From NCBI GenBank assembly GCA_963717195.1, contig CAVQVR010000001.1, positions 310,001 to 374,000 of the forward strand: a stretch of 64,000 bases of DNA, in the 5' to 3' direction. This stretch comes from JACDAE01 sp963717195. Its GTDB lineage: Bacteria > Chloroflexota > Ktedonobacteria > Ktedonobacterales > Ktedonobacteraceae. Under the pieces are notes generated by a model. The model was not told the DNA's origin. It saw nothing but the letters and a program-made list of their open reading frames with translations, and did no database searches. Each line of letters begins with the position of its first letter. The stretch's first letter is position 1. The position numbers were made by a program, and so were the translations under genes. This document shows positions 1 to 7,587 of this stretch, one piece after another.

Positions 1-66
1 TTTACACCACTGTCTTTCAAACGATACCTGCAAGAACAAGGCATATAGAAGCGTTAACCTCTGTGC

Positions 67-113
67 TATAATAGGTGAGCATGCGCGTATATATAACCAG
101 GGAGAGCATGCTC
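67..113 (+). promoter_or_regulatory. Candidate promoter with inverted repeat upstream of cyclase
   Basis: A perfect TATAAT hexamer lies at 67-72. Just downstream is an 8-bp inverted repeat, GAGCATGC at 77-84 and GCATGCTC at 106-113, which would lie at or just after the transcription start. I see no good -35 hexamer at the right distance. The repeat could be an operator or a 5' mRNA hairpin of the cyclase gene about 130 bases downstream. Seen: the hexamer and repeat. Inferred: function. Confidence 0.35.
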
Positions 114-253
114 ATCTTTTCGAACCGCGATCCACTTATCAGAATGCCTGTATACAAGGATGCAAGGATGCGCTCCTGGAATGATACATCTTTACACAAA
201 GAGTTGCAGAGAATACCTTCTCTCAACTCCTTTGCTAGCAGATGGAGGAAGCA

Positions 254-2188
254 GTGGCATCTTCGCTCAATTCGACACGCAATACGGCTAACGATTTACG
301 CATAATTGGCGAGAAGCTGATGAGCATTTCTCGTAATTTACATGAGCATGCTCGCAAGCTAGAAATTGCCGTTGAAGGCCACTATGCCCGCGAGATGGAT
401 AACCCTCGTGTCGCTCTGCTTAATGATTCGCTCAATGTCAGTCGCTCCGCTGACATGGAACTCGGCAAACTGGATCACTCTCTCCAGAGCCTCACCTTGA
501 AACTGCTAACTCAGCCAACCATGCAATCAAACGGCGGCTCACCCCCAACACCCTCAGCGAAGTTTGAGCGTGAGCGTGAAGCACTGGCAACCAGTATTTC
601 GTATCTTAAACAAGAACGCAATGAGCTCGGCATCCTCTACGAAATCGCTCGCACGCTCAATTCTACGCTCGAGTTCGACGAAGTCCTGCGTCTGGTAATG
701 GATCGCGTCATCGAATTTGTAAATGCTGAGCGCGGCTTCTTGATGCTCGTGCATCCCGTAACGGGACAACCTGAATTCAGAATGGCACGCGACAAAGAAG
801 AGCATACTATTCCCGAGAGTGAGTTCGCTACTGCACAAATCAGTCGCAGCACGGTGATGCGCGTCATCGGTACACGCAAGCCGATATTGACCGATGATGC
901 GCAGACAGACAAATCCTTGCAGGGAATGGAAAGTATCGTAAACTTTGGTATTCGCGCCGTCATGTGCGCACCCCTGATCGTACGCTCCACCTGCATTGGT
1001 GCCGTCTACGTTGATAGTCGCGTCAACGCTCATCTCTTCGGTCCTAAACATCTCGATCTGCTGCTGGCCTTTTGTAATCAGGCCGCTATCGCCATCGATA
1101 ACGCCCGTCTCTTCGCAGATCTGAATAAAGCAATCCAGCAAGTCAAAGAAGACAAACGCTATATGGATAATATCTTTGAATCCGTTGCTAACGGCATTAT
1201 TACGACGGATTCATCTGGTATCATTACTACCTTCAATGCGGCAGCCAGCACTATTTTGTATATTAATCCTGAGACAGCGATAGGCAAGCATTACCAGGAA
1301 GTATTCAAGCCCATACCGCAGACCCAATTAAGCGAACTATTACGTAATGCTCCCTCACGGCAGGAATACAGTACCTCTGTGCCTCATGATATTGATTGTC
1401 ACCTTCCTGGTCGTGATGGTAACATCAGCTTGAGCTGTTCTGTCTCCTCGCTACACGATTCACAGGGTACAGACATCGGTATAGCACTGGTGATCGATGA
1501 CCGTACCGAACTGAAACGCTCCGAAGCACGCGCAATGCAGATCCGTCGCCTGTTTGAACGTTACGTCCATCCTAATGTTGTGGACCAGTTAATTAAAGAT
1601 CCCATGGCCTTAAATCTAGGTGGCGAGACGAAAGAGATCTCAGTGGTTTTTGCCGATATTCGCGGCTATACCAGCTTAAGTGAGCGTATGGCCCCTGAAG
1701 CAGTCATGCATCTGATTAATCGTTATCTTCAGATCATGTGTGAGGCCATCTGGGATGAAAAGGGTACTATTACTGCCTTTCAGGGAGATGCCTTGATGGC
1801 CATTTTCAATGCGCCTTTACAGCAAAAAGATCATGCTCTGCGTGCGGTACGCTCGGCCTGGAAGATGCGCAATGCCGTAGAACAATATCAGCGTTCACAA
1901 CCGCAGGAGACCATCGTCAGATACGGCATTGGCGTCAATACAGGTCTGGCAACCGTGGGCAACGTCGGTTCGCAGGAACGTCTGCAAAATTATACTGCTA
2001 TCGGTGATGTGGTGAACGTGGCGTCGCGTTTACAAAATAATGCCACTGACAATAACATTTACCTGAACAATTCAACATATACCCAGGTCTATCGCCATGT
2101 AAAAGTCAGCAAGCCTTTCTCGATGCAGGTAAAAAATAAGTCTGTACCGCTCAATGTGCATTGTCTGCTTGGCCTGGTAAACTGCTAG
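254..2188 (+). CDS. GAF-PAS-class III adenylate/guanylate cyclase
   Basis: Cytoplasmic sensor protein expected to make a cyclic nucleotide. An N-terminal helical stretch (about 1-130) is followed by a GAF domain (about 135-285), a PAS domain (about 300-420) and a class III cyclase catalytic domain (about 455-640). Metal-binding aspartates are present (D468 in FADIRGYT, D512 in GDALMAIF), as are the transition-state Asn and Arg (N588, R592 in NVASR). The purine-selecting Lys normally four residues before the second Asp is Ala (A508), and the second purine contact is Thr (T581, common in bacterial enzymes). An in-frame ATG exists at 242, but GGAGGAAG at 244-251 sits ideally before GTG 254, so the ATG codons probably encode the Shine-Dalgarno. 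The stop shares CTAG with the convergent gene. Substrate (ATP or GTP) is not decided by the sequence. Confidence 0.9.
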   Translation: MASSLNSTRNTANDLRIIGEKLMSISRNLHEHARKLEIAVEGHYAREMDNPRVALLNDSLNVSRSADMELGKLDHSLQSLTLKLLTQPTMQSNGGSPPTPSAKFEREREALATSISYLKQERNELGILYEIARTLNSTLEFDEVLRLVMDRVIEFVNAERGFLMLVHPVTGQPEFRMARDKEEHTIPESEFATAQISRSTVMRVIGTRKPILTDDAQTDKSLQGMESIVNFGIRAVMCAPLIVRSTCIGAVYVDSRVNAHLFGPKHLDLLLAFCNQAAIAIDNARLFADLNKAIQQVKEDKRYMDNIFESVANGIITTDSSGIITTFNAAASTILYINPETAIGKHYQEVFKPIPQTQLSELLRNAPSRQEYSTSVPHDIDCHLPGRDGNISLSCSVSSLHDSQGTDIGIALVIDDRTELKRSEARAMQIRRLFERYVHPNVVDQLIKDPMALNLGGETKEISVVFADIRGYTSLSERMAPEAVMHLINRYLQIMCEAIWDEKGTITAFQGDALMAIFNAPLQQKDHALRAVRSAWKMRNAVEQYQRSQPQETIVRYGIGVNTGLATVGNVGSQERLQNYTAIGDVVNVASRLQNNATDNNIYLNNSTYTQVYRHVKVSKPFSMQVKNKSVPLNVHCLLGLVNC

Positions 2189-3069
2189 AGATACTTGCGC
2201 AATACAAAACCCATCTGCTGAACACGCTCGAAGCCAAACCATTCATACAGATGATGGGCATGTGTATTATTTTCCTGTGTGTTTAGCATAATACGTGAAA
2301 CGCCTGCCTGGGCAAAGAAGGATATTGCCTCTGCCATCAGACGTGCACCGATGCCATGTCCATTCACTGATGGGTGTACAGCGATACGTACCAGGTAACC
2401 AGCGTCGGCATCTACCGTATTAAACTGATAACCCACCACCTGTCCGTTCAATTCGGCTACCACAAAATAGGGATGAGTGGCAACAATATCGCGAAATGCT
2501 GTGCTATCGTAGCGCCAGAGATCTTCGAAACATGCCTCCTCAATTTCTAGCAATGCAGGCATATCATCTCCCGCTGCCCCTATATTCCTGGAGAAACTAA
2601 CTGGGCGAACCATGACTTGCTGATTTCCTGATGTAGGAACCTTAAAATCGTATTTATCGTAAGAGTAGAGCTGGCGATAAGACACGAAGCCATGTGTCAG
2701 CAGCGTGGTACGCAACCAGTCATGTGCGACATCATTGCCCGAATAATGGAGATAACGCACACCAGACAGGATCAGATGTGACGATAACTGCTCCAACAAG
2801 CGGTAGAGAATACTGGGATACTTTGTACTCTCCATCCAGCTTACCCCAAAACCGCCAATCCATGCGCACGGGGAACTAAGCACCTGGGAAAGCAAAAAGC
2901 CATATAATGAAGTTCCAGAAAATGCCCCTACGGCGGGATAATGTTTGAGTTGCCCTGCAAGCTCTTCGAGGGTGAATCTCTGGTAGATATATTCAGAGGA
3001 ATGCAGAAGACGCTCGACTAAACGTATATCGTCGACATTCAGCAGGCGTATCTGTTCTCGTGCTACCAT
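2185..3069 (-). CDS. Two-domain GNAT-family N-acetyltransferase
   Basis: Predicted acetyl-CoA-dependent N-acetyltransferase of unknown substrate, about 294 residues. The C-terminal half is a clear GNAT domain with the acetyl-CoA-binding motif (VNGHGIGARL), a VRIAVHP strand before it and LYEWFGFE near the end. The N-terminal half looks like a degenerate second GNAT fold, as in MshD-like double-domain enzymes, but lacks a clear cofactor motif. ATG 3069 is preferred over an upstream in-frame start at 3135 because an AGAGG Shine-Dalgarno precedes it. Its stop codon overlaps that of the convergent cyclase gene in the palindrome CTAG (2185-2188), leaving no room for a terminator between them. Confidence 0.8.
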   Translation of the reverse strand: MVAREQIRLLNVDDIRLVERLLHSSEYIYQRFTLEELAGQLKHYPAVGAFSGTSLYGFLLSQVLSSPCAWIGGFGVSWMESTKYPSILYRLLEQLSSHLILSGVRYLHYSGNDVAHDWLRTTLLTHGFVSYRQLYSYDKYDFKVPTSGNQQVMVRPVSFSRNIGAAGDDMPALLEIEEACFEDLWRYDSTAFRDIVATHPYFVVAELNGQVVGYQFNTVDADAGYLVRIAVHPSVNGHGIGARLMAEAISFFAQAGVSRIMLNTQENNTHAHHLYEWFGFERVQQMGFVLRKYL

Positions 3070-3198
3070 ATGACCTCTTCTATATACTGTCTCAATAAAG
3101 AGAAGTAGTATATGTAGTGTATCTCCTCTGGACATACCTCGTCAATGCCTTCTCTTTCAAGAGCAGGGCTTGTGAATTAGCGTTTTTCTCGGCGTTTT

Positions 3199-3221
3199 GG
3201 CCCGCTGCGCGGGCCTTTTTT
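3199..3221 (+). terminator. Intrinsic terminator, plus-strand orientation
   Basis: A perfect 7-bp stem (GGCCCGC at 3199-3205, GCGGGCC at 3209-3215) with a 3-nt loop is followed by six T residues. It points in the plus direction although the nearest upstream gene is on the minus strand. The closest plus-strand gene it could serve is the cyclase ending at 2188, whose transcript would run antisense through the acetyltransferase gene to reach it. Confidence 0.75.
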
Positions 3222-3258
3222 CTCATTTTCCTCTCCCAACACCTGTTATATAGTCTTT

Positions 3259-3316
3259 TACGTCAATATTGACGTACTAAGTATGACCACTATGACAATA
3301 CTGGTATTGTTATAAT
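3259..3316 (+). promoter_or_regulatory. Promoter with two palindromic operator candidates, amino-sugar PTS operon
   Basis: Two perfect palindromes sit just ahead of a TATAAT box. The first is TACGTCAATATTGACGTA at 3259-3276. The second is ACAATAC-TG-GTATTGT at 3295-3310, directly abutting TATAAT at 3311-3316. No standard -35 is evident, so the promoter may need an activator. A dimeric regulator at the second palindrome would overlap RNA polymerase, consistent with repression. GntR-type (NagR-like) control would fit the downstream genes, but the regulator is not encoded in this window and its identity is inference. Confidence 0.6.
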
Positions 3317-3320
3317 AATG

Positions 3321-3466
3321 TAACTAGTCAGTAGGGGCTTGACTCCTCAGCGCCTACGGCGCTTCGCAAGCCGTTTGGTGTGGACGGGCCCCAGGCCACC
3401 AATCCCACCGTCCACACCAAACCTGGGCGAGCCACCGCAGGTGGCGAGGAGACCTGAAGAGTTACA
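3321..3466 (+). repeat. Structured leader containing a dispersed repeat with a 78-nt hairpin insert
   Basis: This leader of the PTS operon shares its outer segments with a second copy at 58046-58113 (GACTCCTCAGCGCCT, GGCGCTTCGCAAGC, then AGACCTGAA and AGTTACA). In this copy a 78-nt block (3372-3449) interrupts the element. The block contains a perfect 15-bp inverted repeat (3373-3387 with 3408-3422) and a GCCACC/GGTGGC hairpin. The shared part also folds (AGCGCC-TAC-GGCGCT). The transcript would thus begin with three consecutive stem-loops. The copies show this is a mobile or repetitive sequence; a regulatory role is inference. Confidence 0.7.
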
Positions 3467-3497
3467 TAATAACATTACTTTAGTAGAGGAGAATCCT

Positions 3498-5081
3498 ATG
3501 AGTTCTGCTAACACATCTCCCCCTATTCCCACAACGCTCAATCCTAACATTGGAGATCGCATCCTGGGCGCTCTCCAAAACATTGGACGCTCACTTATGC
3601 TTCCAATTGCGGTTCTTCCCGCAGCAGGATTGCTCCTACGCCTGGGGCAGCCAGATCTATTCAATATTTCCTGGATGGCCGCTGCTGGAAACGCTATTTT
3701 CAATAATCTACCAATGATCTTCGCCCTCGGCATCGCTATCGGACTTACCGGCGGAGAAGGTGCGGCAGCACTCGCGAGTCTCGTTGGTTTTCTTGTATTT
3801 ACTGGCGTCTTCAATACGCTTATTCCACAGGTCGCTGGACAGCCCGATCCTAACATCTCTCTGGGCGTTCTCTCCGGCATTCTTATTGGCCTGGTAACCG
3901 CTGGACTCTACCAACGTTTCCATGATATTCGCTTACCCGATTACCTCGCTTTCTTTGGTGGGCGACGCTTCGTGCCTATTATCACCGCTCTAGTTGCGCT
4001 CATTCTTGGCGTTATCTTTGGCCTGATCTGGCCTCATATCCAGGGAGTCATCAATACTCTGGGCACTGGCATTATTGCAATTGGCCCTGTTGGTACTGGC
4101 ATCTATGGCTTTCTCAATCGCCTGCTGATCCCTGTCGGCCTGCATCATGTGCTCAATACTTATATCTGGTTTCAGCTTGGTTCGTTTCCTGGACCTCATG
4201 GAGTCGTCCATGGCGATCTGAACCGCTATTTTGCGGGCGACCCCAGCGCGGGAAACTTTATGGCTGGCTTCTTTCCCATCATGATGTTCGGCCTGCCTGC
4301 CGCTTGCCTGGCAATAATTCGTCACGCAAACTTCCCAAAAGTTGCCGCTGGCATCCTGCTTTCAGCAGCACTCACCTCCTTTCTGACTGGCGTCACGGAA
4401 CCCATCGAGTTTGCCTTCATCTTCGTTGCGCCCGTGCTCTACCTGATCCATGCAGTTTTGACTGGAACCGCGCTGGCTATCTGCCAGATCCTCAATATCA
4501 AAATTGGCTTCAGCTTCTCGGCTGGCCTTTTTGACTATATACTCAACTTCAGCAAATCGAATACAACCAACCCCTTGCTACTCCTGCCAGTTGGGCTTGT
4601 CTATGCTGTTGTGTATTACTTCATCTTTAGCTTCTTCATCGTGCGCTTCAATCTTGGCACTCCTGGACGCGGTGTGGCTTCAACTGGCCTGAGCGCTGAC
4701 TGGCTCCTTCCTGAAAGCCTGCGTGGACCGCAAAAAGGTAATGCTCCTGCTACGCGTACTCCTTCATCTGGAACAACCGGAGCCAGTGATCGCGATGCCG
4801 TACTAGCCCAGGAAGTGCTTGCTGCGCTTGGTGGTAAGGGAAATATACAGAGCGTAGAAGGTTGTATCACACGTCTGCGCCTCTTCGTGAACGATGCAAC
4901 ACTGATCGATGACGCTCGCCTTAAAAGCCTGGGTGCCTCCGGCACAATAAAACGTGGCAAAATAGCACAGGTGGTGATGGGCACACAATCTGATCGCATT
5001 GCCAGTCGCATGAAGCGTATACTGAAAGGGACTGGTACAAATGACGTTGCTGAACAGGAACGTATAGAGGGAGAAGAGTAA
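3498..5081 (+). CDS. nagE: PTS system IICB component, N-acetylglucosamine/glucose type
   Basis: Membrane permease of a phosphotransferase system that takes up and phosphorylates a hexose or amino sugar, about 527 residues. The N-terminal IIC domain carries the LMLPIAVLPAAGLLLRLG signature and about ten membrane segments. A linker leads to a C-terminal IIB domain with phospho-acceptor C456 in GCITRLRLFV. The IIA domain is not fused but encoded by the next gene. ATG 3498 is chosen because GAGGAG lies 6 bases before it; the in-frame extension back to TTG 3339 runs through repeat DNA. Specificity for N-acetylglucosamine is inferred from the neighbouring nagA. General PTS proteins (EI, HPr) are not in the window. 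Confidence 0.88.
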   Translation: MSSANTSPPIPTTLNPNIGDRILGALQNIGRSLMLPIAVLPAAGLLLRLGQPDLFNISWMAAAGNAIFNNLPMIFALGIAIGLTGGEGAAALASLVGFLVFTGVFNTLIPQVAGQPDPNISLGVLSGILIGLVTAGLYQRFHDIRLPDYLAFFGGRRFVPIITALVALILGVIFGLIWPHIQGVINTLGTGIIAIGPVGTGIYGFLNRLLIPVGLHHVLNTYIWFQLGSFPGPHGVVHGDLNRYFAGDPSAGNFMAGFFPIMMFGLPAACLAIIRHANFPKVAAGILLSAALTSFLTGVTEPIEFAFIFVAPVLYLIHAVLTGTALAICQILNIKIGFSFSAGLFDYILNFSKSNTTNPLLLLPVGLVYAVVYYFIFSFFIVRFNLGTPGRGVASTGLSADWLLPESLRGPQKGNAPATRTPSSGTTGASDRDAVLAQEVLAALGGKGNIQSVEGCITRLRLFVNDATLIDDARLKSLGASGTIKRGKIAQVVMGTQSDRIASRMKRILKGTGTNDVAEQERIEGEE

Positions 5082-5082
5082 A

Positions 5083-5535
5083 ATGGCAGAGGTATCTATT
5101 CTTGCACCGCTCGACGGCACTGTAGTCGATCTGGAAAACGTCCCTGACGAGGTGTTTGCTCAGAAAATGGCTGGTGATGGTGTCGCAATAGATCCATCGG
5201 GGCAGGTTGCAGTAGCTCCCATTGCAGGCAAACTGGCGAAGCTGTTTTCCGGCGGTCATGCATTTGGCATAACTACCACCAGTGGCATTGAACTCATCGT
5301 CCACATTGGCCTTGATACAATCGAGCTCAAAGGCCAGGGCTTCGAGAATATCGCAATTGAAGGTCAGATCGTTGAGGCTGGAGCTCCAATCGTACGCCTT
5401 GATCGTACAACAATTGAAAGCCTGGGTAAGGTGATACTCAGCCCGGTCGTTTCCTGTGGCACTGGAACCATTGTGCGTCGTACCAGTGGAAAGGTGCGTG
5501 CCGGACAGGATGTTCTCTTCGTCCTGGAAATCTGA
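5083..5535 (+). CDS. PTS IIA component, glucose (Crr) family
   Basis: Soluble phosphocarrier of 150 residues that passes phosphate from HPr to the IIB cysteine of the preceding gene. It has the typical all-beta IIA-Glc signature: a start-proximal APLDGTVV, HAFGI with H59, and the active-site H74 in IVHIGLDT (equivalent to the two active-site histidines of E. coli IIA-Glc). The start follows the upstream stop by one base, with a GAGGGAGAAG ribosome-binding site inside the end of the IICB gene, so translation is probably coupled. In many bacteria this protein also has regulatory roles, but nothing here shows that. Confidence 0.9.
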   Translation: MAEVSILAPLDGTVVDLENVPDEVFAQKMAGDGVAIDPSGQVAVAPIAGKLAKLFSGGHAFGITTTSGIELIVHIGLDTIELKGQGFENIAIEGQIVEAGAPIVRLDRTTIESLGKVILSPVVSCGTGTIVRRTSGKVRAGQDVLFVLEI

Positions 5536-5703
5536 GGCTCTCCGTCCTTTTTAGTTTCAGTACCCTCAAGCAGGTCAAGGAAGGATATTGGCTTCTGCCC
5601 TCCCAGCGGGGCAATATACCAACGAAACTCTAAGAAATCAAGTGGAAACGCATGAGGGAAACGGGGTAGGAGCATCACTTTCAGCGAAAAGAGGTATTGC
5701 ATC

Positions 5704-6966
5704 ATGCAAAACAATACACCCGGTGCATCATCACCATCCATTTGCATTCTGATAGCAAAAAAGCTCTATGCGCCAGAAGAGATAGCAGGACCAATCGCTG
5801 TCGTACTGGAAGGAACAACGACCCGGAATGTCTGGCGTGGAATGGATGCCGTCTCAGCCTCGCAACGCCTTGAGGCACAGTTACCAGGCGCAAAAGTGGA
5901 AGTGATCGATCTCGGTTCATGGTCCCTTGCGCCTGGTTTCATCGATCTCCATACCCACGGTTCCTACGGGTATGATGTGACAACCGGCTTACAGGGAGAT
6001 GTGGCAGCGATGGCTGGCGCATTGCCGCGTACCGGCGTGACTTCCTTCTTCCCCACAATTGCCACATTGGGCCGCGCAGAAATGCTGCAACAGGTGCAAC
6101 GTGTCACAGCAGCCGCTGAAAGCCAGGACCACTCCAGTGCAGCTGAAATTCTTGGCCTGCGCCTGGAAGGTCCATTCATTTGCCGCGCGAAAAAAGGAGC
6201 ACAATACGAAGCTGGCATTCGACCACCCGATGCCGCCGAGATGGAAGAACTGGCGGAAGCTGGTCGTGGCCGGATGCGCATTGTTGACTACGCACCCGAA
6301 GAAGATAAGGATGGGCATTTCCTGGCGACACTGGTTCGGCTCGGTATCTTACCCTGTATCGGTCATACGTCAGCAACCTATGAACAGACTATCAACGCTA
6401 TCGATGGTGGCGCTCGTCACTCAACACATCTCTTCAATGCTATGTCGCCATTGGAACATCGTGCGCCTGGAGTTGCCGGAGCTTTGTTGACTGATTCTCG
6501 TGCAACGATTGAGATTATCGCCGATGGCATTCATCTACATCCTGCTATCACAAAACTAGTTATCGCAACCCGCAGTTTCCGTGCAGTCGCGCTCATTACT
6601 GATGCAACTGCTCCTGCTGGTATGCCTGAGGGGGACTATGAGTTTGTAGGACGCAAAGTAACTGTACATCATGGTGCGGTCCGCCTGGAAAGTGGCGCTC
6701 TTGCTGGTAGTGTGCTTACTCTCGACGCTGCCGTAAGAAATATCCACCTCTTTAGCGGCCTCGATTGGTCCGAGGCAATTACAATGGCAACGCTCACCCC
6801 TGCGACAATCGCAGGTCTGGAAATGCGCAAAGGAAGAATCGCACCTGGAGCGGATGCTGACCTGGTTGCTCTAGACGACTCTGGCTTTGTGCAGTGTACC
6901 TGGACCGGGGGCCATCTTGTTTATAGTGGAGGCCCAAGTTTACCCATCAAGCATCTCACGAATTAA
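5704..6966 (+). CDS. nagA: N-acetylglucosamine-6-phosphate deacetylase
   Basis: Amidohydrolase of 420 residues that deacetylates GlcNAc-6-phosphate to glucosamine-6-phosphate, the step after PTS import by the two genes upstream. Visible motifs are the metal-site HTH (H83, H85), E155 in LEGPFI, H221 in GHTSAT, H242 in the STHLFNAM motif and catalytic D300 in ITDATAPAG, all in family order. An AAGAGG ribosome-binding site precedes ATG 5704. A 168-base gap separates it from the IIA gene, with no clear terminator, so it is probably in the same transcript. The next pathway enzyme, NagB, is not in the window. Confidence 0.94.
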   Translation: MQNNTPGASSPSICILIAKKLYAPEEIAGPIAVVLEGTTTRNVWRGMDAVSASQRLEAQLPGAKVEVIDLGSWSLAPGFIDLHTHGSYGYDVTTGLQGDVAAMAGALPRTGVTSFFPTIATLGRAEMLQQVQRVTAAAESQDHSSAAEILGLRLEGPFICRAKKGAQYEAGIRPPDAAEMEELAEAGRGRMRIVDYAPEEDKDGHFLATLVRLGILPCIGHTSATYEQTINAIDGGARHSTHLFNAMSPLEHRAPGVAGALLTDSRATIEIIADGIHLHPAITKLVIATRSFRAVALITDATAPAGMPEGDYEFVGRKVTVHHGAVRLESGALAGSVLTLDAAVRNIHLFSGLDWSEAITMATLTPATIAGLEMRKGRIAPGADADLVALDDSGFVQCTWTGGHLVYSGGPSLPIKHLTN

Positions 6967-6996
6967 TTCTATAATCCCGTCATGTGTTGTCCCTCT

Positions 6997-7386
6997 CTAG
7001 CTCGCTCGTCCACGTTTCGTTCCTTGCCCCTCTCCATGTTGTACTGTACGAGGATGTTGCTCTGAAGGGAGTTCCGCTGGTATTAATTCAAATTGAACGG
7101 ATCGGGCCAATGCACGTATCTGTTTGTCAGAACTGGCTATCGCAATCTCCTTGCCTTGCTCCTGCACCCAGCGTGCAAGGACCTTCCAGGCAATGGCATG
7201 ACGCAACTGCGTTTGTGGTGGCACTACGAGGATAATACTCTCACACGGAAGTACGGCAAGGCGCTCACGCACATCCGTCATCGTCTCTTCAGCCCCAATA
7301 TAGACTCTGTGCTCCTCTGATCCCTGATCGTGATGAGTCAATGTTGTTCTCTTCCTCGCTAGCAGAGCTCTACCATCAATATACAT
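6997..7386 (-). CDS. Hypothetical protein, small Rossmann-like domain
   Basis: A 129-residue soluble protein I do not recognise with certainty. Residues about 28-110 alternate strands and helices: a VYIGAEETM start, then IILVVPP, a helix with LARWVQEQ, and KEIAIASSDKQIRALA. This resembles the short N-terminal segment of some larger bacterial surface or baseplate-type proteins. Here it stands alone, so it could be a truncated relative. The C-terminal 20 residues are basic and low in complexity. It converges with nagA about 30 bases away. The start is uncertain. Confidence 0.5.
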   Translation of the reverse strand: MYIDGRALLARKRTTLTHHDQGSEEHRVYIGAEETMTDVRERLAVLPCESIILVVPPQTQLRHAIAWKVLARWVQEQGKEIAIASSDKQIRALARSVQFELIPAELPSEQHPRTVQHGEGQGTKRGRAS

Positions 7387-7587
7387 CTATATATCAATAG
7401 TATCACATCATTGCGCAATTGCTTCTAAGCGCGATCATTCCCCTACTCTCATTTCAAATTGTACATTTAAAATTGTAAAGGAAGAGTCCAACAAGCCAGC
7501 CTTCTGCTTTGTTTCGCCCCCTGGAGCCTTTTTCTTTCTACCCGGGAAAAAACGGAAGCTCACACGGACAAGATCAATTGTGCCCCA

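Noticed and set aside
554..1141. Long minus-strand open frame inside the cyclase gene
   Set aside because: Antisense shadow of a clear coding sequence, without domain or ribosome-binding site.
3339..3497. N-terminal extension of the PTS IICB protein from TTG 3339
   Set aside because: It translates repeat and hairpin DNA, and a strong GAGGAG site precedes ATG 3498.
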